From the NCBI GenBank assembly GCA_949592205.1, contig CATIUR010000004.1, positions 85,039,337 to 85,103,336 on the forward strand: DNA of 64,000 bases, read 5' to 3'. This DNA comes from Helichrysum umbraculigerum. Lineage: Eukaryota > Streptophyta > Magnoliopsida > Asterales > Asteraceae. Below are positions 11,672 to 23,798 of the stretch, in pieces. Below the pieces are notes generated by a model. It was not told the DNA's origin, searched no databases, and saw only the letters and a program-made list of their open reading frames with translations. How positions within the stretch are numbered: position 1 is the first letter of the stretch; each line of letters opens with the position of its first letter. The translations under genes were made by a program, and so were the position numbers.

Positions 11672-13213
11672 GGCTTCATTTCAACATTTCAACACACTTT
11701 TCTTTCACACTTCTCATCTCACACACACACTTTCTCTCTCTAGAATAAATTAGTTGGTAGTTAGTTTAGTTAATCTAGTCGGGTACGAGCTTTAAGCTCT
11801 TTTGTAACGGAGGTCCTCCGAGACTGCGGTGTCGCACGATTTGTAATAACGCTTTGTCAGGTTTTATTACAATCTCTATCTTGTTATTTTAAATAATGTT
11901 GTGCTGTTGCTATGCTTGTTTAGAATTACTTGCTAGGATTATTGCCATGCTTAGCTAGACAAATCTGTGTTTGCTATGATAGTTGCCATGCTAGGGTAGT
12001 TACACTTAAATCATGTTGTTACTCTGTCTGTATGCTATTGAAATATATTTGAATCTATGAATTGAATCTCAAATGTTTATCTATCCAACTTATGCTGTGG
12101 TTAGTAACATCCTTCTAGGCTTGGCCAATTGCTAGTTGTATGCCGCTAATTATTCTGTGTCTGATGATCGTTGAACTCGACATGGCCGGTGTTCTCCTGG
12201 TTGAAATATTACCGGAGGGAGACACGGAGCGTAGGATTAGAGATAGATTAGATTCAAGTCATTTAACGAGTGTCTTTGAGAGAACTTTCGGGACACTTGT
12301 GACTTAACCATGTACCCCGTCACTCTGCATAATTGATCCTGCTATGCTGCCTTTCTGCATGTTCTTGTTTGATTGTTGCTTAGGGTTTGCATGCTAGTAT
12401 CTGTTATGCTGATTAGTTACATGATTAGGTTTTCGAATATTTATCAATTGCATACACCAGTTTAACATGCATAGAATAGTTAAAATGATTTATATGAAAT
12501 AATGATGAACAATTTAATCAACCGTTAGACCAGATCATCCCAACTTGTTCCGGTAGGAAACCCCTGTTCATGTTTTTGTTTATTCAACAATTCATGCCAT
12601 GATTCGGATATCTCAAATGTCCGAGATTGGGGAACAAGACTCGAGGATGGTTGTTGGTTAAATTGGTTGCTACATTTGGGACAACTTCCGGTGTAGTTTA
12701 CATTCCATAACTGTTATCCATGTGACATGTTATTTATCTGATTGCGGACAACTCTACGTTAGATAGATAATAGGCTAGGAGTTATGGCTCATTAGGAAAT
12801 ATAGCTGTCATCTTAACTAAGGCTTTATCCCATTAACTACCCCTAAATAGCATAAGTAATTATCATAGTAAACACTCGCTTCACCTATAAGTTCTCGTTG
12901 CCACCTCCCCTCCACTTTACTTTATTTTAATTTAATTTTAGATAATTAGTAGTTAGTTAAAACCAAAACAAACCAAAAATCTCTTTTAAACCCCAGCTAA
13001 ATCCACATAGATAACTGAAGTCCTAGATCCCATGCCCGTTGTAGTTTGAAGAACGACCCTAGGTCATACCTATCGCTATACTCACCCATAGCTTTAGTAT
13101 ACTTAGGCCCAGCAAAAAACAAAATTTTTAAACCCTCTGGTGGCCGTGCCCGAAGGAAGGTCCGCAACGACGCGAGTGAAATCGCAACCGATCTCTTGGC
13201 ACCCATCAATAAT

Positions 13214-13666
13214 CCTGAAAATATTCGAAGGATTAGAAAACAGTCATGGACAAAAGCAAATATGATTAACAAACAAAATTTTCAATCAAAAGTTAATCAT
13301 ACTGCTAGAGTTCAGAAGATAAACTCAAAGGCTAACATGTTAAACACTGTTACGGATAAATCTACTGCAGCAGTAATAACAAATTTAGCCAAAAGTAAAA
13401 AGACTAAAACAGTGGTAACAAAAGACAAAAACAGTGTTAACAAAATTAACACTGACTCTTCATTTGGTAAAACAGTTAAAACTGTTAAGCTAAAAACCAC
13501 TGTTAAGTCTAAAATAAGTTGGATTTGGACACCTATTAAGTCTGATAAATTAACAGGTCCAAATACCAACAGTGCATCACAATCAATAATCTTCAAGAAA
13601 GTTGAGTATGTGAATGCACATGGGAAACCCAAAGCCAAATTGGTTTGGGTTCCCAAGAGAAATTAA
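13214..13666 (+). pseudogene. gag: S gag tail
   Basis: Resumes the frame cut at 282. It is Lys/Asn/Thr-rich, low in complexity, and ends with VPKRN and TAA (13664-13666). A TGA follows 9 nt later in the same frame, before the protease. I cannot tell whether the TAA is the natural end of Gag or decay. The first bases of the larger open frame upstream of 13209 belong to the A LTR and are not part of this gene. Confidence 0.8.
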
Positions 13667-13678
13667 TTCTCTTTTTGA

Positions 13679-15887
13679 CTGTGTGTGCAGGGCAAGCCAA
13701 AGAGCTTATGGCATATTGATAGTGGATGCTCAAGGCACATGACTGGAGACAAAGAAAAGCTACAGGATTTCAAATCTTTTGATGGTGGATACGTAGCTTT
13801 TGGAAGCAATCCAAAAGGAGGAAAGATCACAGGCAAAGGGACAGTTTAGAGTGAAAAGCTAAGTTTTGATAATGTTTATTTTGTGGAACAACTGAGGTAT
13901 AATTTGTTAAGTGTGAGTCAAATCACAGATAAAAAGAACCCAGTTCATTTTACTGACACTGAATGCCTTATCTTGTCCAAGGAATTTAAAATACCTGAAA
14001 ATATGATTTTAATGAGAATTCCAAGGCAAGATAATGTATATAAGTGTGACTTAGCAAATATGACACCTCAACCCGATTTAAACTGTCTTATTTCTAAAGC
14101 AAGTGTGAATGAATCTGAACTGTGGCATAGGATGATGTGTCACATGAATTTCAAAACCATTAATAAACTTGTCAAAAACAAGCTTGTTAGAGGTTTGCCT
14201 GAAAAGGTCTATTCATGTGATGATCATTGTGTTTCTTGTCAAAAGGGAAAGCAACACAAATCATCATTTAAGTCCAAAACTGTGAATACAAACTGCACAC
14301 CCTTACACTTATTGCATATGGACTTATTTGGACCAACCAGTATAAGTAGTATGGGGAAAAGATCTTACTGCCTTGTGATTATTGATGATTACACTAGATT
14401 TACATGGGTTTTCTTTCTTAGAACAAAGGATGAGACAGGTGAAATACTTAGATCATTTATAACTAAGATGGAAAATCAATTGGATAAAAGGGTTAAGATC
14501 ATTAGGAGTGATAATGGAATAGAATTTAAAAATCATGAGATGGATAAATTCTGTGAAGTTAAAGGTATTAAGAGAGAATTTAGTGCACCTAGAACTCCTC
14601 AACAAAATGGAGTAGCTGAAAGGAGGAATAGGACACTGATTGAGGTTGCTAGAACCATGCTATCTGATGCAAAACTACCTATGTCTTTCTGGGCAGAGGC
14701 AGTTAGCACAGCTTGCTATGTTCAGAATAGGGTATTAGTTGTTAAGCCTCATAACAAGACACCATATGAACTGTTATTTAAGAAAAAGCCATTGGTTAGT
14801 TTCTTAAAATCTTTTGGGTGTCCTTGTACAATCTTAAATACCAAAGATCACTTAGGAAAGTTTGAGAGTAAGGCAGATGAGGGGATATTTGTTGGTTACT
14901 CTATTCAAAGTAAAGCTTATAGGGTATTCAATCAAAGGACCAGGATCATAGAAGAATCAATGAACATCACTTTTAATGAAAACACTATTAATCCTGATGG
15001 AAAAGGTCCTGAATCACTGTTTGATATTGATGCACTTAATACTGCTTTAAGATATACAAATGTGGATTCTAGTGCAGGTACAAATGCAGGAACAGGTGCT
15101 GGAGAAGGTAGTTCAGACTCATGAATGTCAGCTGCAAAGAAGAATGATTCATTGGAATATATTTTATTTCCAATTTGGTCTCCTGATCCCCCAGAAGTGT
15201 TTGAATCTGATCAATCAAAGACATCACAGAGTTTAGAATCAGAAAAATCAGATGAAACATCATTTACTCATGTTGATGATTCTGATAGACCAGTTATGGA
15301 AGACAGTGCAGAAGACAGTGATATGAGTCCAGCACAGAAGTATTCAAAGGTAGATGTGAATATTGATCAGACATCAACAAAGCAACTTGACAAGGAGCAA
15401 GAACAATTGAATTATTTACATTTGATGAGCACTACTCCTGTGTCAAATTGAATTATAAGGGAAGTGTCAAGTGGAGAGTCTGGACAAGAAGGAAATTATA
15501 CCAACTTGGAGGTGGAGATACAAGAAACAGCAGCATCTAAATACATTACTCATAATGATCATCCACTTGAGAATGTAATAGGTGATATTGAATTTGCTGT
15601 TAAAACAAGAAATAAAAGTCAGATGTTTGAAGCTTCAGCAAATGAGGATGAGGTAAATCTTGATACAGAAGCAGTTAATACTTCTTTGTTTGCTTGTTTT
15701 CTGTCTCAAACAGAACCAAAGAAGGTTACTGAAGCTTTGAGAGATCCTAGTTGGATTGAAGGTATGCAAGAAGAGTTGCTTCAGTTTCAGATTCAAGAAG
15801 TCAGGACATTGGTTGATTTGCCCAAAGGGAAGAGGGCAATTGTTACTAAATGGATCTTCAAAAACAAGAAAGATGAAAGAGGTATAG
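13679..15887 (+). pseudogene. pol: S pol, first part: protease, integrase, start of RT
   Basis: The same frame as gag continues. The protease shows WHIDSGCSRHMTG (catalytic DSG), then a TAG at 13847-13849. Integrase has an H-H-C-C finger (HRMMCHMNF ... CDDHCVSCQKGK), then LLHMDLFGP, IRSDNGIEF and TPQQNGVAERRN. In-frame TGA codons at 15122-15124 and 15449-15451 fall in the low-complexity linker. RT begins with the conserved block around EALRDPSWIEGMQEE and VTKWIFKNKKDERG, where solo LTR F interrupts it at 15888. The sequence resembles SIRE-lineage elements. The stops exclude a full-length Pol. Confidence 0.9.
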
Positions 15888-17051
15888 TGTAACACCCCCA
15901 AATTTAGTGATTTGCAGAAGCATACTTGGGTGTTACTAATCAATATACAAAGCACAAGATATACAGCAAACGACCTCTAAATGAGACGTTTTGTAAAATA
16001 ATTACATTTCATAATTAAATCGTTTGAAAACATATAGTTTTCTTTACAAAAATATGTAAGCCTAGAGTCCGCGTATGTGGCGGGAGATTCTATTACATAA
16101 CCATAGTTACAAAAGATAATGCCAAAGAATCTCCGTTAAATGCAGTTTGGAAATCATGCGACTCTAGCTAGTAATCCTGGAGTGATCCTACTCCGTAAGT
16201 GTACCTGAGAATACATGCTAAAAAGGGTCAACCAAAAGGTTAGTGAATCTCACAGGTTTGTCAGTAAATAATCAGTTTGAACATAAGATTTCATCAGTAG
16301 GGCCCGTAGGCGTATATCAAGTATTTGCAAATCTCGCAAAAGTAAAGTAATCAAGTTATACCGTTGCCATGAGGCTCATAATCGAAGCTTAACCCGTAAA
16401 TAATCAGTTGCTCCCGTGACATGCTCGAAATTGAGCAAGCATAAGTAACGAAATAATAGTCACCCGTTTCTACGTGTAATTCAGTACGTGGTAGCGCTAC
16501 TACCCCGGGTAGGGAGGGTCATTTCCCTAATGGATCCATTAACTACTGTTCGCGCTTAAGTCCATAACTAACGATATATGATGGAGAGACTTCAGTAAGT
16601 AGTGAATAACTCATGCAATTCCGTTTGGTATAGAAATCAGTTTAGTACTTGTGTTCAGGAAAAATAAGTAGCATGTATCTCCCCCAATAAGATAAAACAG
16701 TAAAAGTGGGGCCGTAAGACTCACCTGAGTCTTTGCAAGTGCGTTTATATCAATAAACGAGTAAGTAATATCAACAGTTGGTTCTCCGAACCCGTAGCCT
16801 TTAAATGCCTAAACATATAAAGTTAAGTAAGTAGATGTCTCGCAAGACCATCTAAGCTAGTAGTCTACACAACTCGTTATGTCAAAGTGTTTGTTTAGTA
16901 ATCCGTTTGTAGTTTGAAAACAAGTATGGCCCGTTGGTGACGGTTTGTAATAATGATTCAAAGTGTTAACATTATATATATCGTTGAATCAGATTTCGTT
17001 GTTTGTAAGTGTTCGACACTTAGTGTGAAAAGTATTTACAACATCTAATGA

Positions 17052-17135
17052 CGGGGGTCCGGGGGCAGCGCCCCTGGTAGCGGGGTCCAAGGGGCGGCAG
17101 CCCCTGGCGTGGTCCAAGGGGCAGAGCCCCTGGCT
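17052..17135 (-). repeat. Three GC-rich hairpins in F
   Basis: Successive inverted repeats GGGGC-AGC-GCCCC, GGGGC-GGCA-GCCCC and GGGGC-AGA-GCCCC separated by GGTCC spacers. The same block is in C (23139-23228) and, with two stems, in both D LTRs. Confidence 0.75.
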
Positions 17136-17289
17136 GGGGTCGAGCTGCCAGGTCAGCTTGGAAAATTTTTATTTCTACTATATTGCTTTGACGAAAAACG
17201 CATCTGGATCCGAATTTTGGTAAAATCAGGTGTTAAAATCTTGATTCCGACACTTAGTAAAAATCTGAGTTTTCAAAGTTCTGTTTTGT

Positions 17290-17512
17290 GCGACGTTGGG
17301 TGCGACGTCGGGGGCGACGTCTGGTGCGACGTCGGGTGCGACGTCGGGTGCGACGTCGCAGATCCTGACTGCGACGTTGAGCATGGCGTCGCTATACGCG
17401 ACGTCGCAACTTAATGCGACGTTGTGACTGACGTCGCACAATGCGACGTTACGAGGGGTTGTGCGACGTTGAGGCTGACGTCGCATGGATCTGGGTCCAA
17501 ATGCGACGTCGC
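17290..17512 (-). repeat. GCGACG palindromic array in F
   Basis: About a dozen copies of GCGACGT or its complement ACGTCGC, many paired as inverted repeats (GCGACGT ... ACGTCGC). It is CpG-rich in an otherwise AT-rich LTR. An apparent ORF over it (repeated Cys-Asp-Val) is a translation artefact. Confidence 0.75.
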
Positions 17513-18392
17513 GGTCTGTTGGCCGGAAAATGTGCCGAAAACGAGTTTTCCGGTTTCCGTTCGGTCCAAATCTTTTACCCAACCCATTTTTGGACATATC
17601 AAGACATTATAAACCATAAACAAGTAAAAATGATCAAAAACGAGAGATGTCGGGATTTTGTCGGAAACTTACAAATTGTCGGATCAAAATTCCGAAAAGA
17701 TAGGATGATAGATCGCGAGAAGGTGAACGTTTTCTTCCAAAGTGATGATGAGATCCAAGGTCGTTTAGCACGTTTATTTGGTGATTTTTGATGAGTTTTG
17801 GGTGGTGGTGGTGATTAGAGAGAAAGAGGGAAAGAGAGTGTAAGAGAGAGAAAGGAAAGAATTAAATGAAAGAAGAAGGTGGGAATGGGAGGTTATCCTC
17901 CCATTTTTCGCCCCGCGTTCCCGCTCCGTGCGGTGTTCGTTTACTCCGTCGTTTAATCGTAAATAATTATTTTAAATATTAAAGGTACGTTTTAAAATAC
18001 AAATTATTACGCGAGATTTTATTTAAATGTTTTACAATTTAATTTATATTTAAGTTATAAAATGGTAAGTTAGTTTATTTAATTTGCGCGTTTTAATATT
18101 TTAAATTGTGTAAGGTGTGTTTGTACGATACGAATGAATACGAAATATTATCATAATAATATTTTTGACATAACAACGTTATTTAATAAAATTGGTCACC
18201 AACGTCCATATTAAATTGAATCGAAATACATTCGATTTAAACTGCGTACGATTTAACCAAATCGCATTTTTGTATATATTCAACAATATATATAATTCGA
18301 TACATAAATTAGCCTAACACAGAACTAATTACATGTATTAACGAAGAATTAGGCACTAATTCTAGTCCTAATTTGCCGGTTGTTACATATAG

Positions 18393-19743
18393 TGATCAAA
18401 AACAATGCCAGATTGGTTGCACAGGGATATTCACAAGAAGAGGGAATCGATTATGATGAAGTTTTTGCACCTGTGGCAAGAATAGGGGCAATCAGATTGT
18501 TTTTGGCTTATGCTTCATTCAAGGGATTCATTGTGTATCAGATGGATGTTAAGAGTGCTTTTCTGTATGGCACTATACAGGAAGAGGTTTATGTATGCCA
18601 ACCACCAGGGTTTGAAGATTCTAAGTTTCCTGATAAAGTTTTCAAACTGGAAAAAGCTCTTTATGGCTTACATCAAGCACCTAGAGCCTGGTATGATACT
18701 TTTTCAGATTATCTATTGCAGAATGGATTCAAAAGGGGTGCAATAGATAAAACTTTGTTCACTAAAAGGATTAAGGATGATATCCTACTAGTTCAAGTTT
18801 ATGTAGATGATATCATTTTTGGTTCAACGAGGGATAGTCTTTGCAAGGAGTTTGAATCACTGATGCATGAGAAGTTCAAGATGAGCTCCATGGGGAATTA
18901 ACATTTTTCTTGGGGTTACAAGTGAAGCAGCAGAAGGATGGAATTTTCATTCATCAGAGTAAGTATGTTAATGATATACTGAATCGGTTTGGGTACAAAG
19001 ATGCAAAGGTTGCAAGAACACCATTGGAAACAAACAAGAAACTACATGCAGATCTTGAGGGGGAGAGTGTGGATGAACATCTTTACAGATCAATGATTAG
19101 GTCTCTTATGTATCTCACTTCATCAAGGCCTGACATCATGTTTGCAGTGTGCTTATGTGCAAGATTTCAAGCTAATCCAAAATTATCACATCTTTATGCA
19201 GTCAAAAGAATCTTTAGATATTTAAAGGGTCAACCTAAATTGGGCCTTTGGTATCCAAAGTTTACTTCTTTTGATCTGATAGCTTATACAGATAGTGATT
19301 ATGGAGGAGCAAATCTGGACAGGAAATCTACATCAGGAGGTTGTCAATTTTTGGGAGATAGATTGGTTTCATGGCAATGCAAGAAACAAACCACCGTATC
19401 TACATCTACAGCAGAAGCAGAATATGTAGCAGCTGCAAGTTGCTGTGCACAAGTGCTATGGATTCAGAATCAGATGCTAGATTATGGTTTTACCTTTCTA
19501 AATACTCCTATTTTTATTGATAACAGTTCTGCAATCAGTATTATAAATAACCCAGTTAAACATTCTAAAACCAAGCACATTGAAATTAGATATCATTTCA
19601 TTAGAGACTGTAATGAGAAAAGACTTATTCAAATTTTGAAAGTTCATACTGATAATCAGTTTGCTGATCTGTTTACTAAAGCATTTGATGTAGGCAGATT
19701 CACATTCTTGGTTACTAGTATTGGAATGATCAATTTGTCTTAA
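18393..19743 (+). pseudogene. pol: S pol, second part: RT and RNase H with frameshift
   Basis: Continues the RT cut by F in the same frame. It has ARLVAQGYSQEEGIDYDEVF, QMDVKSAFLYG, LYGLHQAPRAWY and the catalytic YVDD (about 18800-18811). A run of four G at 18892-18895 appears to have lost one base: the frame hits TAA at 18899-18901 while the next frame resumes with FFLGLQVKQ. RNase H follows with YTDSDYGGANLDRKSTSGG and STSTAEAEYVAA, ending at TAA 19741-19743. The domain order and motifs are normal for Copia. Confidence 0.92.
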
Positions 19744-20513
19744 GTATTTTTCTTATCACTGCTTTCTGTGAATAATATTTACTGTGCTTCAATTTGGGTT
19801 AGTACTGATTTGTTAATTAAACACTTATAGTGTGTACTGTGTATAGTTATCACTGTTTATTACTTTAAGTATAAACAGTGGTAATAATCACTTCACCACC
19901 GTCTTTGTATGGTTAACACTGTATTCTTGTATTTTTGTTCGTGTTAACACTGCAGGTTATATTTCTATGCTTTGGAGTCTAACCACTGCAGGTGTATGCT
20001 TTGGCGTTTTACTGCTTGTTTGGAGTTTAGTTTTCTGTATAAAAAATAAAAATAAAAAATAAATAAAAAATAAAAATAAATAAAAATAAATAAAAATAAA
20101 TAAATAAATAAATAAATAAAAAATCACTGCTTTGTTTATATGATATTGCTAGATCTTAAGTACAACTTGTATTAAGTTAGCACTGCCTTGGTCGGTTGGT
20201 ACTGCTTGTACAAGTGAGCACTGCTAGCTTTATTATGTAAATGATGCATTTGAAAAACCAAGTGTTGATTACCACTGATGGTTAAATCTCACAATTACCA
20301 CTTAACGTGTTATTTTTCTTAATTAACACTGTTTTAGTTATAATTGGGGATCTGGTCAAATTAGGGTTTACCACTGATTTAATTTCAGTATTTAACTCTC
20401 AACACTTAGGGTTTTTCATTATGCTTTCCAAATTACACTTACAAACCACTGCGATAAGTCTCATATATTCTGTAAATCATCTTCGTTTCTCTTCGATTTT
20501 GTGATTTATTATC
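19744..20513 (+). other. S spacer between pol and third ORF
   Basis: 770 bp with no supported ORF. The pentamer CACTG occurs 12 times on the plus strand (from 19757 to 20447) and once inverted (19876). An AAAT/AAAAAT simple repeat fills about 20038-20123. It may hold a splice acceptor or internal start signal for the third ORF, but I could not identify one. Confidence 0.65.
20038..20123 (+). repeat. AAAT/AAAAAT simple repeat
   Basis: Uninterrupted A/T microsatellite of (A3-6)T units. Confidence 0.9.
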
Positions 20514-21958
20514 ATGGCATCTACTTCATCTACTGTTCAGTTACCGATTGGAAAAGATCACAATATGATCGCGTTCTTAATGAAACCTGTTGAGGCAAAC
20601 GAGTATGTGGAAATCATTGATTTTCTTCGTGCTTCACATATTCGTCATGCTCTTACAGTGACACCCAGAATTTCTCATGATCACATCAACAATTTCTGGG
20701 TGAATGCGACGATAGAAGAGGAACAGGGGATTAAGCAGATATTTTCAAAAGTGATGGATACACGAGTTGTAGTCACTGAAGCTACGGTTAGAGCTTCATT
20801 ACAGCTTGCTGATGAGACAGGTATAACATCTATGGATGATACTGTTATGTATGATACTCTACGATTGATGGGTTATGAGGGTTCCTTTGAGGTTTTTACT
20901 TTTCAGAAAACCTTATTTTCTCATCAGTGGAGATTTTTGATTCATACAATTTTGCACTGTTTATCATCTAAACGATCATCTTTTGAACAGTTTGGAAGCA
21001 ACATTGCTTATGCAATTGCTTGTCTTGCAACTGGTCAGAGATTCAATTTTTCAAATCTGATATTTTCTAGTATGCTTAGGAACATTGAGCAACCAAAAAT
21101 AAAATTTTTGATATATCCACGATTTGTGCAGTTGTTCTTAAATGAACAAATTCCTAATTTAAATGCACTTGATAAAGTTATTGGTATTGTCTCTTTTAAA
21201 CCTAAAGTTTTTGTAAATATGAAGAGAGATACTAAATTTTCTGGGAAGGTTACAGCATTATTTTCTACTATGCTTCCTGCACCTTCCACCACAGCATCAG
21301 TACAACCAACTGAAGCTGAACCAGCTGCTGAGAGAATGGTTCCACCCACCACTTCTCAACCCACAGTAGCTCGGGGTATTAAAAGAAAACAAGGGACCAA
21401 AACAGCTAAATCTTCTAGAGCCAAAAAGGCTAGAACACAGATGTCTGAGGATCATGTTGCTCAGTCATCTCAGTCAATGGACAGTGGTCCAGAACAACAT
21501 GTGGTCCATAAGGAGAGGGGTGACCATTCTGAAAGGGCTACTTCTACTGCTTCTAGCCCACTGGCAGAACATGACAGAAGTAACATCAATAAGACCCACT
21601 CAGAGGCAACACATGGACATGATTCTACACCTGTAGATGATCCTAGTGGTCCCAGTACCAAGAACCAAGGGGACTTTGATGATCATGCTAGGCATGAGTC
21701 AGAGTTTGATAATGTCAATGATTCACCAAAGGATTCACATCCTGAAGGTGTTGAGGCTAGAACTAACTCAGAATTGACGGCTATGATTGATTATGTCTGG
21801 TCAAAATTTGTCAAGGAGAGGAAGAAGAATAGAGCTAAGGATGAGATTGTGGCTCAATTGCAGAGGAGAGTGCAGCAGTTAGAGAAAATTGTTATTGATT
21901 GTTTGAAGAAAGGGAGAAAGTATGTGGTCCATGATACTTCTGAACCTGAAGATGCTTA
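20514..21958 (+). CDS. S third ORF, segment 1 (N-terminal domain)
   Basis: ATG at 20514 (context TCATGGC). The segment covers residues 1-481 of an ORF that continues at 50779 and 61231. Residues 1-~250 look globular (MIAFLMKPVEANEYVE; WRFLIHTILHCLSSK; FGSNIAYAIACLATG). This domain recurs in composite-family genome annotations, often under a synaptobrevin/longin-like label, which I recall rather than tested. Residues ~283-305 form a basic nuclear-signal-like cluster (RGIKRKQGTK ... RAKKART). A Ser/Asp/His-rich low-complexity stretch follows, then a short coiled coil (about 440-475). There is no signal peptide and no clear membrane helix, so the envelope-like label of Sirevirus third ORFs is not supported by sequence. 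It is cut at 21959 by C. Confidence 0.85.
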
Positions 21959-23384
21959 TGTAACACCCCCAAATTTATTGATTAGCGGAAGCACGATTTG
22001 GGTGTTACGAATCAATAATCACAGCACGAAGATATATAATGAACGACCACTATATGCGTCGTTTTACATTTGTATTGATAAAACCAAAAGTTTACATCAA
22101 AAATATTGTTTACATTAGCTCGGTTGAAATTGAGAGATTTAAATACATAATTAATCTATACAAAATATAATAATGCAGCTAAATCGTTGATTGTTTGCAT
22201 GATGACTCGAGCTAATTGATCCTTACTTGAGCAGTCCAACCTACTGCTGATCACCTGTGATACATGCTAAAATTGGTCAGCGAAACGCTGGTGAGCTCAC
22301 AGGTTTGTATGTCAACACATATTTGTATGAACCGCAAGATTTATAATTGAATTTAAAATGCAATTAAGCAAAATAAAAGTTATACAGCCATGAGCACATA
22401 GTCTGAGCTTAACTTGAGTTGTCAGGCCCACTTAAGGAAACCTAACTTGAAATGCCTCCTACGAGTGCCTAATCTACACTAGTCTTCCCAAATGCTAATA
22501 CGTCCGTTTGACTAGTTAGTGCGTGCTAACCCGGACAAGGATTGTCAATCCTATATGATATCATATACTAACATTCACGCTACTACGTATTACCAGACTA
22601 TGCTATGGAGGGCTTTAAATTGATTAGCTTGAAACTCATGTAGTATTTGATTTGATTTGTACTTGCGTTCAACTTGTAAAATAAAATGAGCAATAATATC
22701 ACACCCCTTATGAAAAGCAGTAAAATAGGGGCCATGAGACTCACCTGAGTCTTGAAAGTTTGAATTAATAACTTGCATTGATTTGCCTTGAAGTGTGGTC
22801 CGAAGACTTGTAACCTGAAGGTGTCCATGACACGCGATGGTTATTAATTGTTTAGGCATCTCGAAAGATTACCTTTGTAGTTGTTTGTCCAAATTACCCC
22901 GATTTGGTTAATTGACTTGTCCAAATTACTACGATTTGGTTGATTGAATTGTATGTTTGAAAACGTGTACGGCCCGTTGGTGATTAATTGTAATAATAGT
23001 CTTGATGTTACCACATTGATTTCGAAGCGTTATACTTGAAAAACAAATTCCATTATGTTTGAAAAGTTGTATCGTATAAGTGTTTTGAAGTTGTACAAGT
23101 TTCACACATGGTGAAAAATGTGCTTACGGAATCTAAGTACGGGGGTCCGGGGGCAGCGCCCCTGGTAGCGGGGTCCGAGGGGCGGCAGCCCCTGGCGGGG
23201 TCCAAGGGGCAGAGCCCCTGGCTGGGGTGAAATCAAGTGATTAAAATTTTGGTCTCGACACTTAGTAAAAAGTTGTAAATATTATGTTTTATGCGACACA
23301 ATATGCGACATAATAATTTGTTATGCGACACAAGGGTTGTGTCGCATAGAAGTGCGACATAAGAGCTTAGCGACACAAGGGTTG
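21959..23384 (-). repeat. C solo LTR, piece 1
   Basis: First 1426 bp of C. It holds the GC-rich hairpin block (23139-23228) and the start of the GCGACACA hairpin array (from 23291). D interrupts it inside that array. No coding content. Confidence 0.92.
23291..23384 (-). repeat. GCGACACA/GCGACATA hairpin array in C, first half
   Basis: Arms ATGCGACACAA (23323-23333) and TTGTGTCGCAT (23337-23347) form an 11-bp stem around GGG. The array continues after D to about 32213, where a second 11-bp stem has arms 32189-32199 and 32203-32213. It corresponds in position to the GCGACGT arrays of F, D and H. Confidence 0.7.
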
Positions 23385-23789
23385 TGTAACACCCGCCAAA
23401 TTAGGACTAGTAATTAGTGCCTAATCATATGTTAATACATGTAATTAGTTCTTTGTTAGGCTAATTAATGTATCTAATTATATATATTGTTGAATATATA
23501 CGAAATGCGATTTGATTAAATCGTACGCAATTTAAATCGAATGTATTTCGATTCAATTTAATACGGACGTTGGTGACCAATTTTATTAAATAACGTTTTA
23601 TATCAAAAATATTATTATGATAATATTTCGTATTCATTCGGATCATACAAACAAAACTTATACGATTTAAAAATGTAAAACGCGTAAACAAACTAACTTA
23701 CACTTTATAACTCAATTATAAATTGATTAGTAAAATATTTAAATAAAATAACGCGTATTAAATTTATATTTTGAAAACTTACCATTTAA

Positions 23790-23798
23790 TATATAAAA
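23790..23798 (+). promoter_or_regulatory. Likely TATA box of D 5' LTR
   Basis: TATATAAAA about 90 bp upstream of a CT-rich stretch; repeated in the 3' LTR at 30014-30022. The surrounding sequence is AT-rich, so this is tentative. Confidence 0.4.

Larger units (their letters stand above)
283..13208 (+). mobile_element. A: Athila-type Gypsy LTR retrotransposon, 12.9 kb
   Basis: Two direct LTRs (283-2475 and 11013-13208) begin TGATAACACG and end CACCCATCA. They flank an Asp-tRNA primer site, a gag-pol frame of Athila type, a small extra ORF and a polypurine tract. The 5-bp duplication ATAAT (278-282 and 13209-13213) is perfect. The element lies in the gag of S just after the zinc knuckle. The two LTRs differ at scattered positions (for example around 1091/11822 and 1504/12237), so it is not among the youngest insertions here. 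Nonsense codons make it non-autonomous today. Confidence 0.96.
11013..13208 (+). repeat. A 3' LTR (2196 bp)
   Basis: Direct repeat of 283-2475 with a few dozen or fewer substitutions and small indels. It ends CACCCATCA, followed by the ATAAT target duplication and the resumed S gag. Confidence 0.96.
15888..18387 (-). mobile_element. F: solo LTR of a chromodomain-type Gypsy family (2500 bp)
   Basis: Begins TGTAACACCCCCAAATTT and ends GTTGTTACA, with a perfect TATAG duplication (15883-15887 and 18388-18392). There is no internal region, so it is the product of recombination between two LTRs. Orientation is minus, judged from D, whose LTRs have the same ends in the opposite sense. Its whole length is homologous to the pieces of C. 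It contains GC-rich hairpins (17052-17135), a GCGACG array (17290-17512) and a purine-rich stretch near 17813-17868 that would be a CT-rich leader on its own strand. Confidence 0.94.

Noticed and set aside
13046..13213. N-terminal extension of the S gag ORF starting at 13046
   Set aside because: Those codons belong to the A 3' LTR and its target duplication; the S frame resumes only at 13214.
17109..17414. ORF with repeated Cys-Asp-Val in F
   Set aside because: Translation artefact of the GCGACGT tandem array in a solo LTR.
20514..21260. Synaptobrevin/longin-like vesicle protein
   Set aside because: A label I recall from automated annotation of similar ORFs; no SNARE motif or membrane anchor is seen and the ORF lies in a Sirevirus.
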